The translations under genes and the position numbers were made by a program. 64,000 nt of DNA from Nonomuraea muscovyensis (GTDB taxonomy: Bacteria > Actinomycetota > Actinomycetes > Streptosporangiales > Streptosporangiaceae), in NCBI RefSeq assembly GCF_014207745.1, contig NZ_JACHJB010000003.1:1178001-1242000 (forward strand), given 5' to 3'. Numbering within the stretch: the stretch's first letter is position 1; each line of letters starts with the position of its first letter. The notes under the pieces are model-generated. The model saw nothing but the letters and a program-made list of their open reading frames with translations, did not search any database and was not told the DNA's origin. Shown one piece after another: positions 1 through 8,598 of the stretch.

Positions 1-1
1 G

Positions 2-2473
2 CTCAGCTCCGCCCCGCCGCCCGAGCGCCCCCGTACCAACCTGCCCGCCCCCATGAGCGGCCTCATCGGCCGCGACGACGAGCTGGCCGAGACACGCGCG
101 CTGCTGGAGAACGCCCGCCTCGTCACGCTCACCGGCAGCGGCGGCGTCGGCAAGACCCGGCTGGCGCTGGAGATCGCCGCCCGGGCCGCGGAGGCGTACG
201 CCGACGGCGTGTGGCTGGTCGAACTGGCCGCCCTCGACCGCCGAACGGCCGCGGCGGCCGAACCGGGGGGCGGGCCGGTGGCGGAGGCGGTGCTGGCGGC
301 GCTCGACATCCGGGAGAGCGCCGAATCCCGCACGCCCGCCGAACGGCTGGCGCAGGCGCTGCGCGACCGCCGCACCCTGCTGGTGCTCGACAACTGCGAG
401 CACCTGGTCGAGCAGGTCGCCGAGCTGGTGGAGCCGCTGCTGCGCGCCGCACCGGGCCTGCGGGTGCTCGCCACCAGCCGCGAGCCGCTGGCTCTGCCCG
501 GCGAGGTGCTGTGGAGCGTGCCGCCGCTCGACCTGCCCGCCGACGACGGGCTCGACGCGATGCGGCGGTCCGGCGCGGTCCGGCTGTTCGCCGCCCGCGC
601 CGCCGCCTCGACCAGGGGGTTCGTGCTCGACGCGGGCAACGCCGAGGCCGTCGCCCGGCTGTGCCGCGCCCTCGACGGCATCCCGCTGGCGCTGGAGCTG
701 GCGGCGACCCGGGTGCGGGCGCTCGGCGTGCACGGCGTGGTGGCGAGGCTGGACGACCGCTTCCGCCTGCTCGGCTCAGGCCCGCGCGGCGTCCCGGAAC
801 GACAGCGGACGCTGGGCGCGGTGATCGACTGGAGCTGGGACCTGCTCGGCGAGCCCGAACGCGCCGTGCTGCGCCGCCTGGCCGTCCACGCGGGCGGCTG
901 CACGCTGGAGGCCGCCGAGGAGGTCTGCGCCGCCCCGGGCGCGGACCCGGGCCTCGACGTGCTGGACGTGCTGGCCAGGCTCGTGGACCGGTCGCTGGTG
1001 GACGTGGTGGAGACCCCGGCGGGCACGCGCTACCGGTTGCTGGAGTCGGTCGCCGCCTACTGCCTCGACCGGCTGGCCGATGCGGGGGAGCTGGACCGGG
1101 TCCGCGGGGCGCACGTCCGCCACTACCTGGCTTTGGCCGAACGCGCCGAACCCGCCCTGTACGGACGGGACCAGGCAGAGTGGCTGGCCCGCCTCGACGC
1201 CGAGTCGGCCAACCTGCGCGCGGCGCTCGACACGGCGCTTGACACGGCGGCCGGCGCAGGCGCGGCGGCGACCGCTGTGCGGCTGGTCAACGCGCTGACC
1301 TGGTACTGGTTCCTGCGCGGCAGGCTGGCCGAGGCGCGACGCTCGCTGGAGACCGCACTGGCCGCCACCGCCCCGCCGGATGGCGGGCCCCGCAGGCGGG
1401 AGGAGGCGCCGGGGCGGGCCAGAGCGGCTGCCTGGCACGCCGGGTTCGTGCTGTTGCTCGGCGAGGACGCCGCCTGGGACACCGCCACGGTGGACGATCC
1501 GGGCGAACGGGCCAGGGCCGAGCTGTTCCTGGCGATGGCCGTCAGGGACGTGCCGGTCGCGCAGGAGCTGCTGAACGGCGCGCTGGCCACGTTCCGCGAG
1601 ATCGGCGACGAGTGGGGCGTCGCGGCGGTCCTGAGCAGGCGCGGCCGTGACCACTTCACCCAGCGCGACCTCGTCGCCCTCGAACGCGACGGCGAGGAGA
1701 GCGTCCGGCTGTTCGGCCGGCTCGGCGACCGCTGGGGACGGCTCCAGGCCATGGAGTGGCTCGCCGGGCTGGCCGACGTCAGAGGCGACACCGAGCGGGC
1801 CGTGCGGCTGTTCGAGGACGGCCTGCGCATGGCCGAGGAGCTGGGGCTGTGGCCGGAGGCCGCCCGGCGCACCGCCTGGCTCGGCTGGATGGCCCTGAAC
1901 TCGTGCCACTACGACCGCGCCATGGAGCTGTGCGGGCAGGCGATGCGGCTGGCCGCCGGCCAGGGCTACCAGGAGGGCCGGATCATGGCCGAGATGGGGC
2001 TGGCCCTCGCCGCGCGCCGGGCGGGCCTGCTCGACCTGGCCGAGACGCACCTCCTCCACCTGCTCGACGGGGTCCCGCGCCACCCGGAGGCCGAACCCGC
2101 CCTCCACCTGCCCACCACCTGCATCGAGCTGGGCTTCCTGCGCGAGCTGCGCGGCGACCCGGCGGCCGCCAGGGAGCTGCATCTGGAGGCGCTGGTGGCC
2201 GCCCAGCGGATCGGCGACCCCCTCACCGTGGCGTGGGCGGTGGAGGGCCTGGCCTCCGCGTCGGCGGCGGCCGGGCTCCACGAGCGGGCGGCCCGGCTGC
2301 TCGGCCTGGCGGCCGAGATCCGCCACACCGGCCGGACGCCTGCCAACCCGTCCGAGCGGGACGAGGCGGACCGCGTCGCCGCTTCGGCGCGGGCGGCGCT
2401 CGGCGAGGAGGCGTTCACCGCCGCGTACGAGCGGGGCCGCACCCTCAAACCGGACGACGCCATCGCCGAGTAG
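2..2473 (+). CDS. SARP/AfsR-type transcriptional regulator, 3' part (5' end off window)
   Basis: The reading frame is open from base 2, and the residues before the first ATG (53) read RTNLPAP. That is the usual linker between a BTAD domain and the ATPase of SARP-type regulators, so the DNA-binding N-terminus lies outside the window. Counting from the ATG at 53, a Walker A (GSGGVGKT, residues 28-35) and Walker B (LLVLDNCEH, 109-117) mark an NB-ARC/STAND ATPase, followed by a GIPLALEL motif near 210. Residues from about 350 to the end are alanine- and leucine-rich helical repeats of TPR type. By family this is a signal-responsive activator of secondary metabolism or a nearby operon; the target is unknown. 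A separate LuxR-tailed STAND regulator is less likely because no C-terminal HTH is seen. Confidence 0.85.
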   Translation, partial: LSSAPPPERPRTNLPAPMSGLIGRDDELAETRALLENARLVTLTGSGGVGKTRLALEIAARAAEAYADGVWLVELAALDRRTAAAAEPGGGPVAEAVLAALDIRESAESRTPAERLAQALRDRRTLLVLDNCEHLVEQVAELVEPLLRAAPGLRVLATSREPLALPGEVLWSVPPLDLPADDGLDAMRRSGAVRLFAARAAASTRGFVLDAGNAEAVARLCRALDGIPLALELAATRVRALGVHGVVARLDDRFRLLGSGPRGVPERQRTLGAVIDWSWDLLGEPERAVLRRLAVHAGGCTLEAAEEVCAAPGADPGLDVLDVLARLVDRSLVDVVETPAGTRYRLLESVAAYCLDRLADAGELDRVRGAHVRHYLALAERAEPALYGRDQAEWLARLDAESANLRAALDTALDTAAGAGAAATAVRLVNALTWYWFLRGRLAEARRSLETALAATAPPDGGPRRREEAPGRARAAAWHAGFVLLLGEDAAWDTATVDDPGERARAELFLAMAVRDVPVAQELLNGALATFREIGDEWGVAAVLSRRGRDHFTQRDLVALERDGEESVRLFGRLGDRWGRLQAMEWLAGLADVRGDTERAVRLFEDGLRMAEELGLWPEAARRTAWLGWMALNSCHYDRAMELCGQAMRLAAGQGYQEGRIMAEMGLALAARRAGLLDLAETHLLHLLDGVPRHPEAEPALHLPTTCIELGFLRELRGDPAAARELHLEALVAAQRIGDPLTVAWAVEGLASASAAAGLHERAARLLGLAAEIRHTGRTPANPSERDEADRVAASARAALGEEAFTAAYERGRTLKPDDAIAE

Positions 2474-2501
2474 GCGACGCCTCCACCGAGCGGGGGCCGG
2501 T

Positions 2502-2951
2502 TCACGCCCGTGACACCAGCTCGGCCAGCCGGTCGAAGAACTCGATCCAGCCCGCCTGCGCCTGCTCGGCGTGCTCCTGGGGCGTGTTGACGCCGTACTG
2601 GTGGAACCTCATCAGCGTCCTGCCGCCGTCCACGTCCAGCGACACGGTCACCACGGAGGCCGGACCGTCACCCGGGTCGTCGGGGTCGCCCGTGGTGAAG
2701 ACGAGCCTGCCGGGCGCCGCCACCTCACGGTAGACCCCGCCGAGCGGCACCTCGAAGCCGCCCTCGCCGACGAACGTCACCTCCCAGGCGCCGCCCGGCC
2801 GGACGTCCATGCCGATCCGGTCCGCCGGGGCGGCCAGCTCGCGCGGCCCGAACCAGCGGGCGAAGCGCTCCGGTTCGGTCCACGCCGCGAACACCCGCTC
2901 GCGGGGGGCGTCGAAGATCCGGGTGATCTCGTACTCGGCGGTCTCGGTCAT
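2502..2951 (-). CDS. SRPBCC (AHSA1-like) domain protein
   Basis: A 149-residue protein of the START-like SRPBCC/AHSA1 family. It shows the typical opening ITRIFDAPRERVFAAWTEPE, the RWFGP element, a central GG(A/V)WE strand and the C-terminal helix ending in DRLAELV. These small helix-grip proteins bind hydrophobic ligands in the cytoplasm. The start at 2951 is chosen because AAGGG lies about eight bases upstream; the frame stays open to 2987 but without a better site. It converges on the SARP gene with only 28 bases between stops. Many relatives pair with an ArsR regulator, which is absent here. The substrate cannot be inferred. Confidence 0.85.
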   Translation of the reverse strand: MTETAEYEITRIFDAPRERVFAAWTEPERFARWFGPRELAAPADRIGMDVRPGGAWEVTFVGEGGFEVPLGGVYREVAAPGRLVFTTGDPDDPGDGPASVVTVSLDVDGGRTLMRFHQYGVNTPQEHAEQAQAGWIEFFDRLAELVSRA

Positions 2952-3082
2952 CGTGCTGCCCTTCGTCCGGCTTCCCATGTGCTCCACGATGGCGCGGGCC
3001 GCTTACGGTTTCCTTCTCGTGATCTTCAGGTCGGGGTTCTGTCGGTCTTGATCAGTACGGTCCCCGCCATGGAGATCATGAA

Positions 3083-5926
3083 ATGAACCCGTGGCGTGAG
3101 GTTCTCGCCCACATCGAGGCAGGGGACAACGCGGGGTTGGTGGAGTTCGTCGGCTCGCTCGGCGACGTGGGCCGCCGCGCGGTCGCGGTGCAGTTGCCCG
3201 GCCACCTGGCCGAACGGCTCGCCGAAGGGTGGGAGGCGCGCTGGGAGACGCGCGACCGGGCGGCCGGCTACCGCATCGCCGGCGCCGCCTGCCTGAGCGG
3301 CGCGGGCCAGGTCGCGGCCTGGCTCAACCGGCGCGAGCTGCGCGACGCCGCCGGCCGTACCGACGCCGAGCGGATCCTCCGCCTGCTCAGGCAGCGGCCC
3401 GAGGAGTGGCGCAGGGATCTCGCGGTCCGCCTGGTCGAGCGGCTCAGGCTGCCGCGCGGCCGGGCGGCCTGGCGGTGGACGGGCGGCCTGCCCGGCTGGC
3501 ACCTGGCAGCCGGGCTGGTGCTCCAGACCGGGGTCGAGCCGCCCGCGAACGACGCCTTCACGGCCGGCTGGGTCCTGCGCATGGCCGCGGAGCGTGAGGT
3601 GCCGCGCGCCGACGACCCGCTGCTCGACCTCATGGTGGCCCGGCTGTTCCAGGCCACGGGGGCCGCCGCGGGGCTGGCCTGGAGCCAGTCCTGGACCTCC
3701 GGCCACGACATCGTCACCGCCCTGGTGAAGCTGGCCGGCGACGGCCGGCTCAAGCGGCAGGACCTGCTCGACGGGTGCCTGACCCGGTTCCTGTCCGGGG
3801 CCGCCGCCGACGAACTCGCGCCGTTCGTGGCGATGTGGCGGCAGTTGACGGCCGCGGTGGAGGAGATCCCGGTGCTGGAGTTCACCCGGCTGCTGCCGTC
3901 GGCGCCGTCGTTGCCCGCGCAACTCGCCCTGGACGAGCTGCGCCGCGCGGACCAGGCGGGCCTGCTGGACGACGAGCTGTTCGGGGAGGCGGTGCGGGCG
4001 CTGGCGTACCGGCCCGAGCGCAAGCATGTCACGGCGGCCCTCAGGTGGATCGCCGACGCCGTCCCGGGGCCTGGGGATTCCCGCGCTCGGGCCGGGAACG
4101 CACTGGTGGCGCTGGCGACGGTGTTCTCCCACGATGCGCCCGCCGTACGGGACCGCGCGGTCCGCCTGGCGCTCAAACTCGGCGCCCACCACACCCCGAC
4201 CCCAACCCCGACCCCGACCTCGACCTCGACCTCGACCTCGACCTCGACCTCGACCTCGACCCCAACCTCGACCGCAACCCCGACCCCGTCCCCGACCACC
4301 GGTCCCGGTCCCGAGCGGGCGGCCGATCCGGCGCGGGCGCCCGGTCGCACGCGGGAGGCCGACGCCGCGCGGGCGGCCGGCATCGCGCCCGCGGACTGCC
4401 TCACCCAGGGCTGGGACGCCGTCCGCGAGGCCGCGGCGGCGCTGCCCGACGACCTGCGGTCGCGGGTGGCCACCGTGTTCGGCGAGGTGGAGGCGCTCAC
4501 CGAGGAGCCCGTGCCGGCGCCGGTGCCGGTGGCCCGCCCGCTGCCCGCCCTCCTGCCGCCGATCGAGACGCCCGGCGAACTGGCCGACGAGCTGTCCCGG
4601 CTGCCCTGGCCCGACGATCCGGCCCTGTTCGAGCGGGTCGTCGCCGCGCTGGTCACCTTCACCCACCGCGACCGCGACGCCGTGGTGGAGGCGTTGCGGC
4701 CCTGGTGGCGGAGCGAGTGGCGGCAGCCGTTCGACACCCACGCGCTGGTGTACGGGGTCAGCGGGTTCGATCGGGACGCCCGGTCACTGCTGCGCCGGTG
4801 CGCGCTGGCCGTCGTCTCGCCCGGCGACAGCCGCGAGCTGACCGCCGGTCTGGACGCCTACGCGCTCACCCACCCGCCGCACGACCCTCCGCTCCACCAC
4901 CTCCTCCAGCGGCGGCTGCGCGAGGTGATCGCCCTGTTCGAGCGGGAAGGCACGGTTCCCGTGCTGCTCGCCACCCCGACCTCGCCCACCGGCCACGTGG
5001 ACCCCGAGACGCTGCTGGCCCGCCTGGAGCTCCTGGACGGAGCCGAACCCCTTCCGGCCGACCTCGACCAGGCACTCCTCCGCCTCCCCCGCTTGACCAC
5101 CCCCGCGCTCGCCGTACGCGCCGACGGGATCGGCACCGAGGCGGGGCGGCGACTGGCGGGCTGGCTACGCGCCGGCGGGCTGCCGGACCCCGACGTCACG
5201 TGCGTGATCAAAACCACCCGCACGTTCTCCTACGGCGAGACCCGCTCCCCCCAGGTGCGTGTCAGCCCGGTCACCGCCGTGCCGGAAGGGCTCGCCGGCG
5301 TGCTGGCCGTAGGTGGCCACACCAGCTACCCGCAGGACGCGGTCTGGTGGCCCTGGGCCATGCCGTCCCATCGCGAGGTCGTCGCGGCGCACCTGCTCGC
5401 GCCCCTGATCGCGTACGGCGGCGAAGGCGGCCTGGACGAGGCGCTGGCGGACCTCGTCCACGGCGACGGCCCTCTGGGAGTGGCGACCGCGACGGCGCTC
5501 ACGACCGTGATGGGATACAGGCGGCCCGAGCGCCGGGCGGCCGCCACGCACGCCCTCGTCACGCTGGCGGCCCGCGACGAGCCGGACGGCGCCGGCTTCG
5601 GCCGGCTCCTCGGTCGCGTCGTGGGTGAGGCGGTGCTGAAGGGGCTGGTCAAGCTCAACCGGGTCATGACGGTCCTGAACGAGGCCACGGAGTCGGGAGC
5701 CGGCACCTGGCCGGTGCTCGCCTCGGCACTGGAGGTGCTGCTGCCCGCGCCAGGCGCCAAGCCCACGGCCGCGCTCGGCGACCTGCTCGCCACGGCGGTG
5801 CGCTCCGCCGTCCTGTCCGGTGCCCGCGGCGACGTCCCCGGCCTGGCCGCACTGGCGGCGCGCAAGGGCGCCAGCCGCACCGGCGAGGAGGCCCGCCGCC
5901 TTCACCACCACCTCACCAGAGCCTGA
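3083..5926 (+). CDS. Large DUF6493-like alpha-helical protein with Ser/Thr-Pro repeat linker
   Basis: A 947-residue protein of mostly alpha-helical, HEAT-like composition, resembling actinobacterial DUF6493 proteins from memory of their opening (a short helical start with an EAGD motif and long Arg/Leu helices). It has no signal peptide or membrane segment. A low-complexity linker of alternating Thr-Pro and Thr-Ser near residues 371-405 separates two helical halves and is encoded by a GACCTC hexamer array. GGAG at 3071 with 8-base spacing supports the ATG at 3083. In other actinomycetes DUF6493 genes often sit beside SWIM-domain and MoxR/VWA genes; none are here, so this copy is isolated. Function unknown. 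Long open frames on the opposite strand are composition artefacts. Confidence 0.75.
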   Translation: MNPWREVLAHIEAGDNAGLVEFVGSLGDVGRRAVAVQLPGHLAERLAEGWEARWETRDRAAGYRIAGAACLSGAGQVAAWLNRRELRDAAGRTDAERILRLLRQRPEEWRRDLAVRLVERLRLPRGRAAWRWTGGLPGWHLAAGLVLQTGVEPPANDAFTAGWVLRMAAEREVPRADDPLLDLMVARLFQATGAAAGLAWSQSWTSGHDIVTALVKLAGDGRLKRQDLLDGCLTRFLSGAAADELAPFVAMWRQLTAAVEEIPVLEFTRLLPSAPSLPAQLALDELRRADQAGLLDDELFGEAVRALAYRPERKHVTAALRWIADAVPGPGDSRARAGNALVALATVFSHDAPAVRDRAVRLALKLGAHHTPTPTPTPTSTSTSTSTSTSTSTPTSTATPTPSPTTGPGPERAADPARAPGRTREADAARAAGIAPADCLTQGWDAVREAAAALPDDLRSRVATVFGEVEALTEEPVPAPVPVARPLPALLPPIETPGELADELSRLPWPDDPALFERVVAALVTFTHRDRDAVVEALRPWWRSEWRQPFDTHALVYGVSGFDRDARSLLRRCALAVVSPGDSRELTAGLDAYALTHPPHDPPLHHLLQRRLREVIALFEREGTVPVLLATPTSPTGHVDPETLLARLELLDGAEPLPADLDQALLRLPRLTTPALAVRADGIGTEAGRRLAGWLRAGGLPDPDVTCVIKTTRTFSYGETRSPQVRVSPVTAVPEGLAGVLAVGGHTSYPQDAVWWPWAMPSHREVVAAHLLAPLIAYGGEGGLDEALADLVHGDGPLGVATATALTTVMGYRRPERRAAATHALVTLAARDEPDGAGFGRLLGRVVGEAVLKGLVKLNRVMTVLNEATESGAGTWPVLASALEVLLPAPGAKPTAALGDLLATAVRSAVLSGARGDVPGLAALAARKGASRTGEEARRLHHHLTRA
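4193..4290 (+). repeat. GACCTC hexanucleotide array inside the DUF6493-like gene
   Basis: Seven perfect GACCTC copies occupy 4216-4257, flanked by diverged ACCCCG/ACCTCG units. Each unit encodes a Ser-Thr or Thr-Pro dipeptide, so gain or loss of units keeps the reading frame and changes only linker length. Confidence 0.9.
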
Positions 5927-6023
5927 CTTCCCCGCCGCGCCGAACCGGGCGCCGGCGAGGTCAACCGGCTGCTGCCGCGGGCCGGCACCGGCACGGCACG
6001 AGACCGGACCGCCTCGTCGTCAC

Positions 6024-6461
6024 TCAGGCGGGCTCGGTCAGGGGGTCGGCGGTGAGGTAGCCGGTGAAGTCGGGGTCGTGCGGCCGGGCCAGCACGTGCT
6101 CGATCCACGCCCGCCGCTCACGGTCGATCGCCAGCAACGCCCACACGCAGGCGACCGGCCCGTCGGGCGGCACCTGGCCCAGGCCGGTGCCGCCTGGCTC
6201 GGCCCGCCACAGCCGCTGGTAGAGGACGTCGGCCCGCCACCAGCACACGTTCACCCGCAGGGCCTCGGTGTCGCGGTGCACGACCACGAACGCGATGCCG
6301 CCCTGCTCGGGCAGGTCCCGCTCGGCCGCCTGCAGGGCCGCCTCCACCTCGAAGTCGTCGGGCAGCTCGGCTCCGGCCGTGATGCCGATGACCTTGACGT
6401 TCCAGCCGCCGAGCCGCGTCACGCCGAGGGATCGCGTTCTGCGCGGGCGGTAAGGGATCAT
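6024..6461 (-). CDS. Conserved-looking hypothetical protein
   Basis: A 145-residue soluble protein that I do not recognise. It opens with a basic segment (IPYRPRRTRSLGVTRLGGW) and continues as a mixed alpha/beta domain with FVVVHRD and VNVCWWRADVLYQRLW segments. The tryptophan-rich centre and even codon bias argue for a real gene. GGAGCC sits about eight bases before the ATG at 6461. It converges with the DUF6493-like gene. No catalytic motif is evident. Confidence 0.7.
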   Translation of the reverse strand: MIPYRPRRTRSLGVTRLGGWNVKVIGITAGAELPDDFEVEAALQAAERDLPEQGGIAFVVVHRDTEALRVNVCWWRADVLYQRLWRAEPGGTGLGQVPPDGPVACVWALLAIDRERRAWIEHVLARPHDPDFTGYLTADPLTEPA

Positions 6462-6870
6462 CGAGGCTCCGTCGGGGCGAACGCGGTTCGGGGACGGAAC
6501 CGATCCTACGGTTGATCAAGGGCCGGAGGTGGCCGTATTCGGCGCTCTCATCAGGACCCATGACAGACCACGGCCCGCTCGTCGCCGCCGGGAACACCGT
6601 GATCCCGACCCGGTCGCCGCCAATGCGACTGGACACAACGAACGGGTTCGCCACGACATGCTCGATCGTCCGCTAACCGGACGGGTAGCCGAGGTCGAAT
6701 GCCGCTGCTGGTGAGGTGCGCACCTGACGCCTCACCCGATCATCATCACAGCGTCACCTGTCTCGTACGCGGCTAACGGAGCTGATGCCCACATCTGGCA
6801 GGTCACTGCACGTTCGGGCCTGGTCGGCCCTCCCCCCGATTCCCCGCCGTTCGAAGGCGACGCTCCCCAG
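6462..6870. other. 409-base stretch without a recognisable gene
   Basis: Base composition is less GC-rich than the flanks. Short open frames exist on both strands but none has a recognisable domain. It contains a perfect 12-base palindrome AGGTGCGCACCT at 6714-6725. It leads directly into the hydrolase remnant and is probably decayed sequence. Confidence 0.5.
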
Positions 6871-7162
6871 ATGATCGCCGCCCGGTTCGCCCAGCGCCAC
6901 GGCGACGGCCTCGCGGCCCTTGTCCTGTCGGAACCGGTGCTCGGCGAATGGGAGCCGGTGGCTGCCGACGCACTGGGTGCATGGCGCCGACGACCGGCTG
7001 ATGCCGGCATCCGGCAGCCGGGCCGGCGTCGAGGCCATCGGCGGCGACGACTTCACCGAACGGATCTATCCGGAGGCCCGGCACGAGGTGTTCAACGAGA
7101 CCAACGCGGAGGAGGTGCTGGCCGACGTCGCGGCATTCGTCGACCGCGCGCTGAACCGCTGA
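6871..7162 (+). pseudogene. Alpha/beta hydrolase (monoacylglycerol lipase-like) remnant
   Basis: Two pieces of one hydrolase are visible in different frames. Frame 1 from 6871 reads IAARFAQRHGDGLAALVLSE, the helix and strand after the nucleophile elbow, running to about 6957. Frame 2 then reads LPTHWVHGADDRLMP and FTERIYPEARHEVFNETN, carrying the catalytic Asp and His and a normal C-terminus at 7162. The N-terminal half, the GHSMGG nucleophile elbow and roughly 60 residues of lid between the pieces are missing. The remains are consistent with an internal deletion plus frameshift; no functional enzyme can be made. Confidence 0.7.
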
Positions 7163-7229
7163 CCCCGTCCGGGGCGGGACCGATGATTCCCGCCCCGGAC
7201 GGCCGTCTGTACGGGTGGAGGTGGACGAG

Positions 7230-8009
7230 ATGGACATGGACGAGATGGACATGGACAAAGCCGGAACGCAAGGGATGGACCTCCTGGAGCGGGCCATCGC
7301 GTACGCGCTGGGGACCCTGCTGGCGGTGACCCGCGAGGACCTGTACCGCGCCACGCCCTGCGGCGTGTGGGACGTCGGCAACCTGCTGGCACACCTGGAC
7401 GACTCGGTCACGGCACTCCACGAGGCAGCCGAACTCGGCTGCGTCGCCCCGAGCCCGGGCCCGGGCCCGGGCATGAGGACGGAGACGGGTACGGGGACGG
7501 AATCGGGTACGGACCTGGGGACAGGTGGGAACCCGGGCAGGAACATGGGCATCGGCACGCACCCCGGCATGGGGATCCGCGAGCACCCGGACATGGGCCC
7601 GAGCACGGGAGCCGGTGGTGCGGGCGGTCGTGGCGGCAGGGACCCGGTGCTGGTGCTGCGGGACCGGGCGGCCACGACGCTCGGCGCATGGGCCGGCACG
7701 TTACGCGAGCAGCAGGTGCGCTTCGGCCGCTGCTCGCTGCCCGCCGCGACCGTGGCGCAGGCCGGCGCCGTCGAGGTGGCCGTACACGCCTGGGACCTCG
7801 CCCGTGCCTGCGGGCGGCCCCGCCCCATTCCGCCCGCGCTGGCGGCGGACCTGCTGGACGTCGTCCCCGCGCTCGTCACGAACGAGGACCGGCCCGCGCG
7901 GTTCGCCGTACCGGTGGACGTCCCGGCGCGGTCGCTGGCCGAGGACCGGCTGCTCGCCTTCCTCGGCCGGAACCCCGGCTGGGGCGCCGGCAGGCGCCTG
8001 GAACTCTGA
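7230..8009 (+). CDS. MDMPI/DinB-fold protein (TIGR03086-like) with low-complexity insert
   Basis: A 259-residue protein of the mycothiol-dependent maleylpyruvate isomerase/DinB superfamily. The ATPCGVWDVGNLLAHL helix matches the conserved TPC.W.V..L..H signature of the metal-binding fold, and the AVEVAVHAWDLARACG segment carries the usual VH.WDLA motif. Family members bind a divalent metal and may use mycothiol; the substrate here is unknown. GGAGG at 7217 with 8-base spacing favours the ATG at 7230 over the GTG at 7215. The N-terminus is a repeated Met-Asp-Met-Asp-Glu tract, and about 65 residues rich in Gly, Pro, Thr and Met (encoded by about 7444-7650) interrupt the fold between its first and later helices, which is abnormal. 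Confidence 0.75.
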   Translation: MDMDEMDMDKAGTQGMDLLERAIAYALGTLLAVTREDLYRATPCGVWDVGNLLAHLDDSVTALHEAAELGCVAPSPGPGPGMRTETGTGTESGTDLGTGGNPGRNMGIGTHPGMGIREHPDMGPSTGAGGAGGRGGRDPVLVLRDRAATTLGAWAGTLREQQVRFGRCSLPAATVAQAGAVEVAVHAWDLARACGRPRPIPPALAADLLDVVPALVTNEDRPARFAVPVDVPARSLAEDRLLAFLGRNPGWGAGRRLEL

Positions 8010-8144
8010 TCCCGGGAGTTGGACGCAGGCGCCGCGATCGTGGTCTGGCGGTAAGGGGCTCAGGTGGCGGACAGAAGCGCATCGGGGCGGTACCGGATAC
8101 AGCGCGGTCGCCGAGCCGTCAGGCTGAAGATCAGGAACGATCAC

Positions 8145-8249
8145 GCGGTCCTCGTCGAAAGTGTGACCAGGACGTACGGCTCGGGGCCCACCGAGGTCGC
8201 CGCGCTGCGGCAGGTCAGCGTGGGCTTTCCGCGCGTCAGCTTCACCGCC
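8145..8249 (+). pseudogene. N-terminal fragment of an ABC transporter ATPase
   Basis: An open frame encodes AVLVESVTRTYG followed by ALRQVSVGFPR and SFTA, the first two strands of a LolD/MacB-type ABC ATPase, ending where the Walker A GPSGSGKST should follow. Sequence after 8249 is unrelated and no Walker or signature motif appears downstream. This is a truncated remnant, not a working gene. Confidence 0.65.
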
Positions 8250-8303
8250 AGCGCCCTGCCGCACATCCCGAGCCGGCCGGACGAGCCGGGCGAGGGGAAG
8301 GGA

Positions 8304-8337
8304 GCCGGTCCGGGGCCGGTGAAGGTCCCGGACCGGC
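8304..8337 (-). terminator. Hairpin downstream of the small secreted protein gene
   Basis: GCCGGTCCGGG at 8304-8314 and its exact complement at 8327-8337 form an 11-bp stem with a 12-base loop, nine bases beyond the stop of the minus-strand gene ending at 8347. There is no U tract, as is common in high-GC actinomycetes. Confidence 0.65.
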
Positions 8338-8346
8338 GCCGTGATG

Positions 8347-8598
8347 TCAGTCGTCCTCGTTCATACTCTTCAGGACCTGGGTCCACCAGCCGGGCTGCAA
8401 GGTGATCTGGGAGCCCTTGCACTCGTTGAGGCCGTGCGAGCCGGTCTTGGTCTCCCCGTTCTCGGTGCTCTGCCAGGACGACGACGAGCTGGTGTTGGCG
8501 CTGCAGTAGACGTCGGTCGCGCCGGCCGGGCCGGCCGCCACCGCGGTCAGTGCCGCGGTGGCGAGCAGCATGCCGCCGGTTGCGATGAGGCTTCTCAT
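8347..8598 (-). CDS. Small secreted protein with two cysteines
   Basis: An 83-residue protein with a clear Sec signal peptide: MRSL, a hydrophobic core GGMLLATAALTAVAA and an AGA cleavage region at about residue 27. The mature part is about 56 residues, Ser-rich, and has two cysteines (VYCSAN and NECKGS) likely to form one disulfide. AGGGGG seven to eight bases upstream fixes the ATG at 8598; the open frame extends upstream to 8694 without a better site. It resembles small exported proteins of actinomycetes of unknown role. A dedicated hairpin terminator follows. Confidence 0.75.
   Translation of the reverse strand: MRSLIATGGMLLATAALTAVAAGPAGATDVYCSANTSSSSSWQSTENGETKTGSHGLNECKGSQITLQPGWWTQVLKSMNEDD

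Noticed and set aside
3026..4741. Long open frame on the minus strand opposite the DUF6493-like gene
   Set aside because: Pro/Arg/Gly-rich translation with no domain, produced by GC-rich third positions of the real gene. The same applies to long frames at 13884-15737, 28498-29709, 30940-34122, 41909-45142, 50569-52458 and others.
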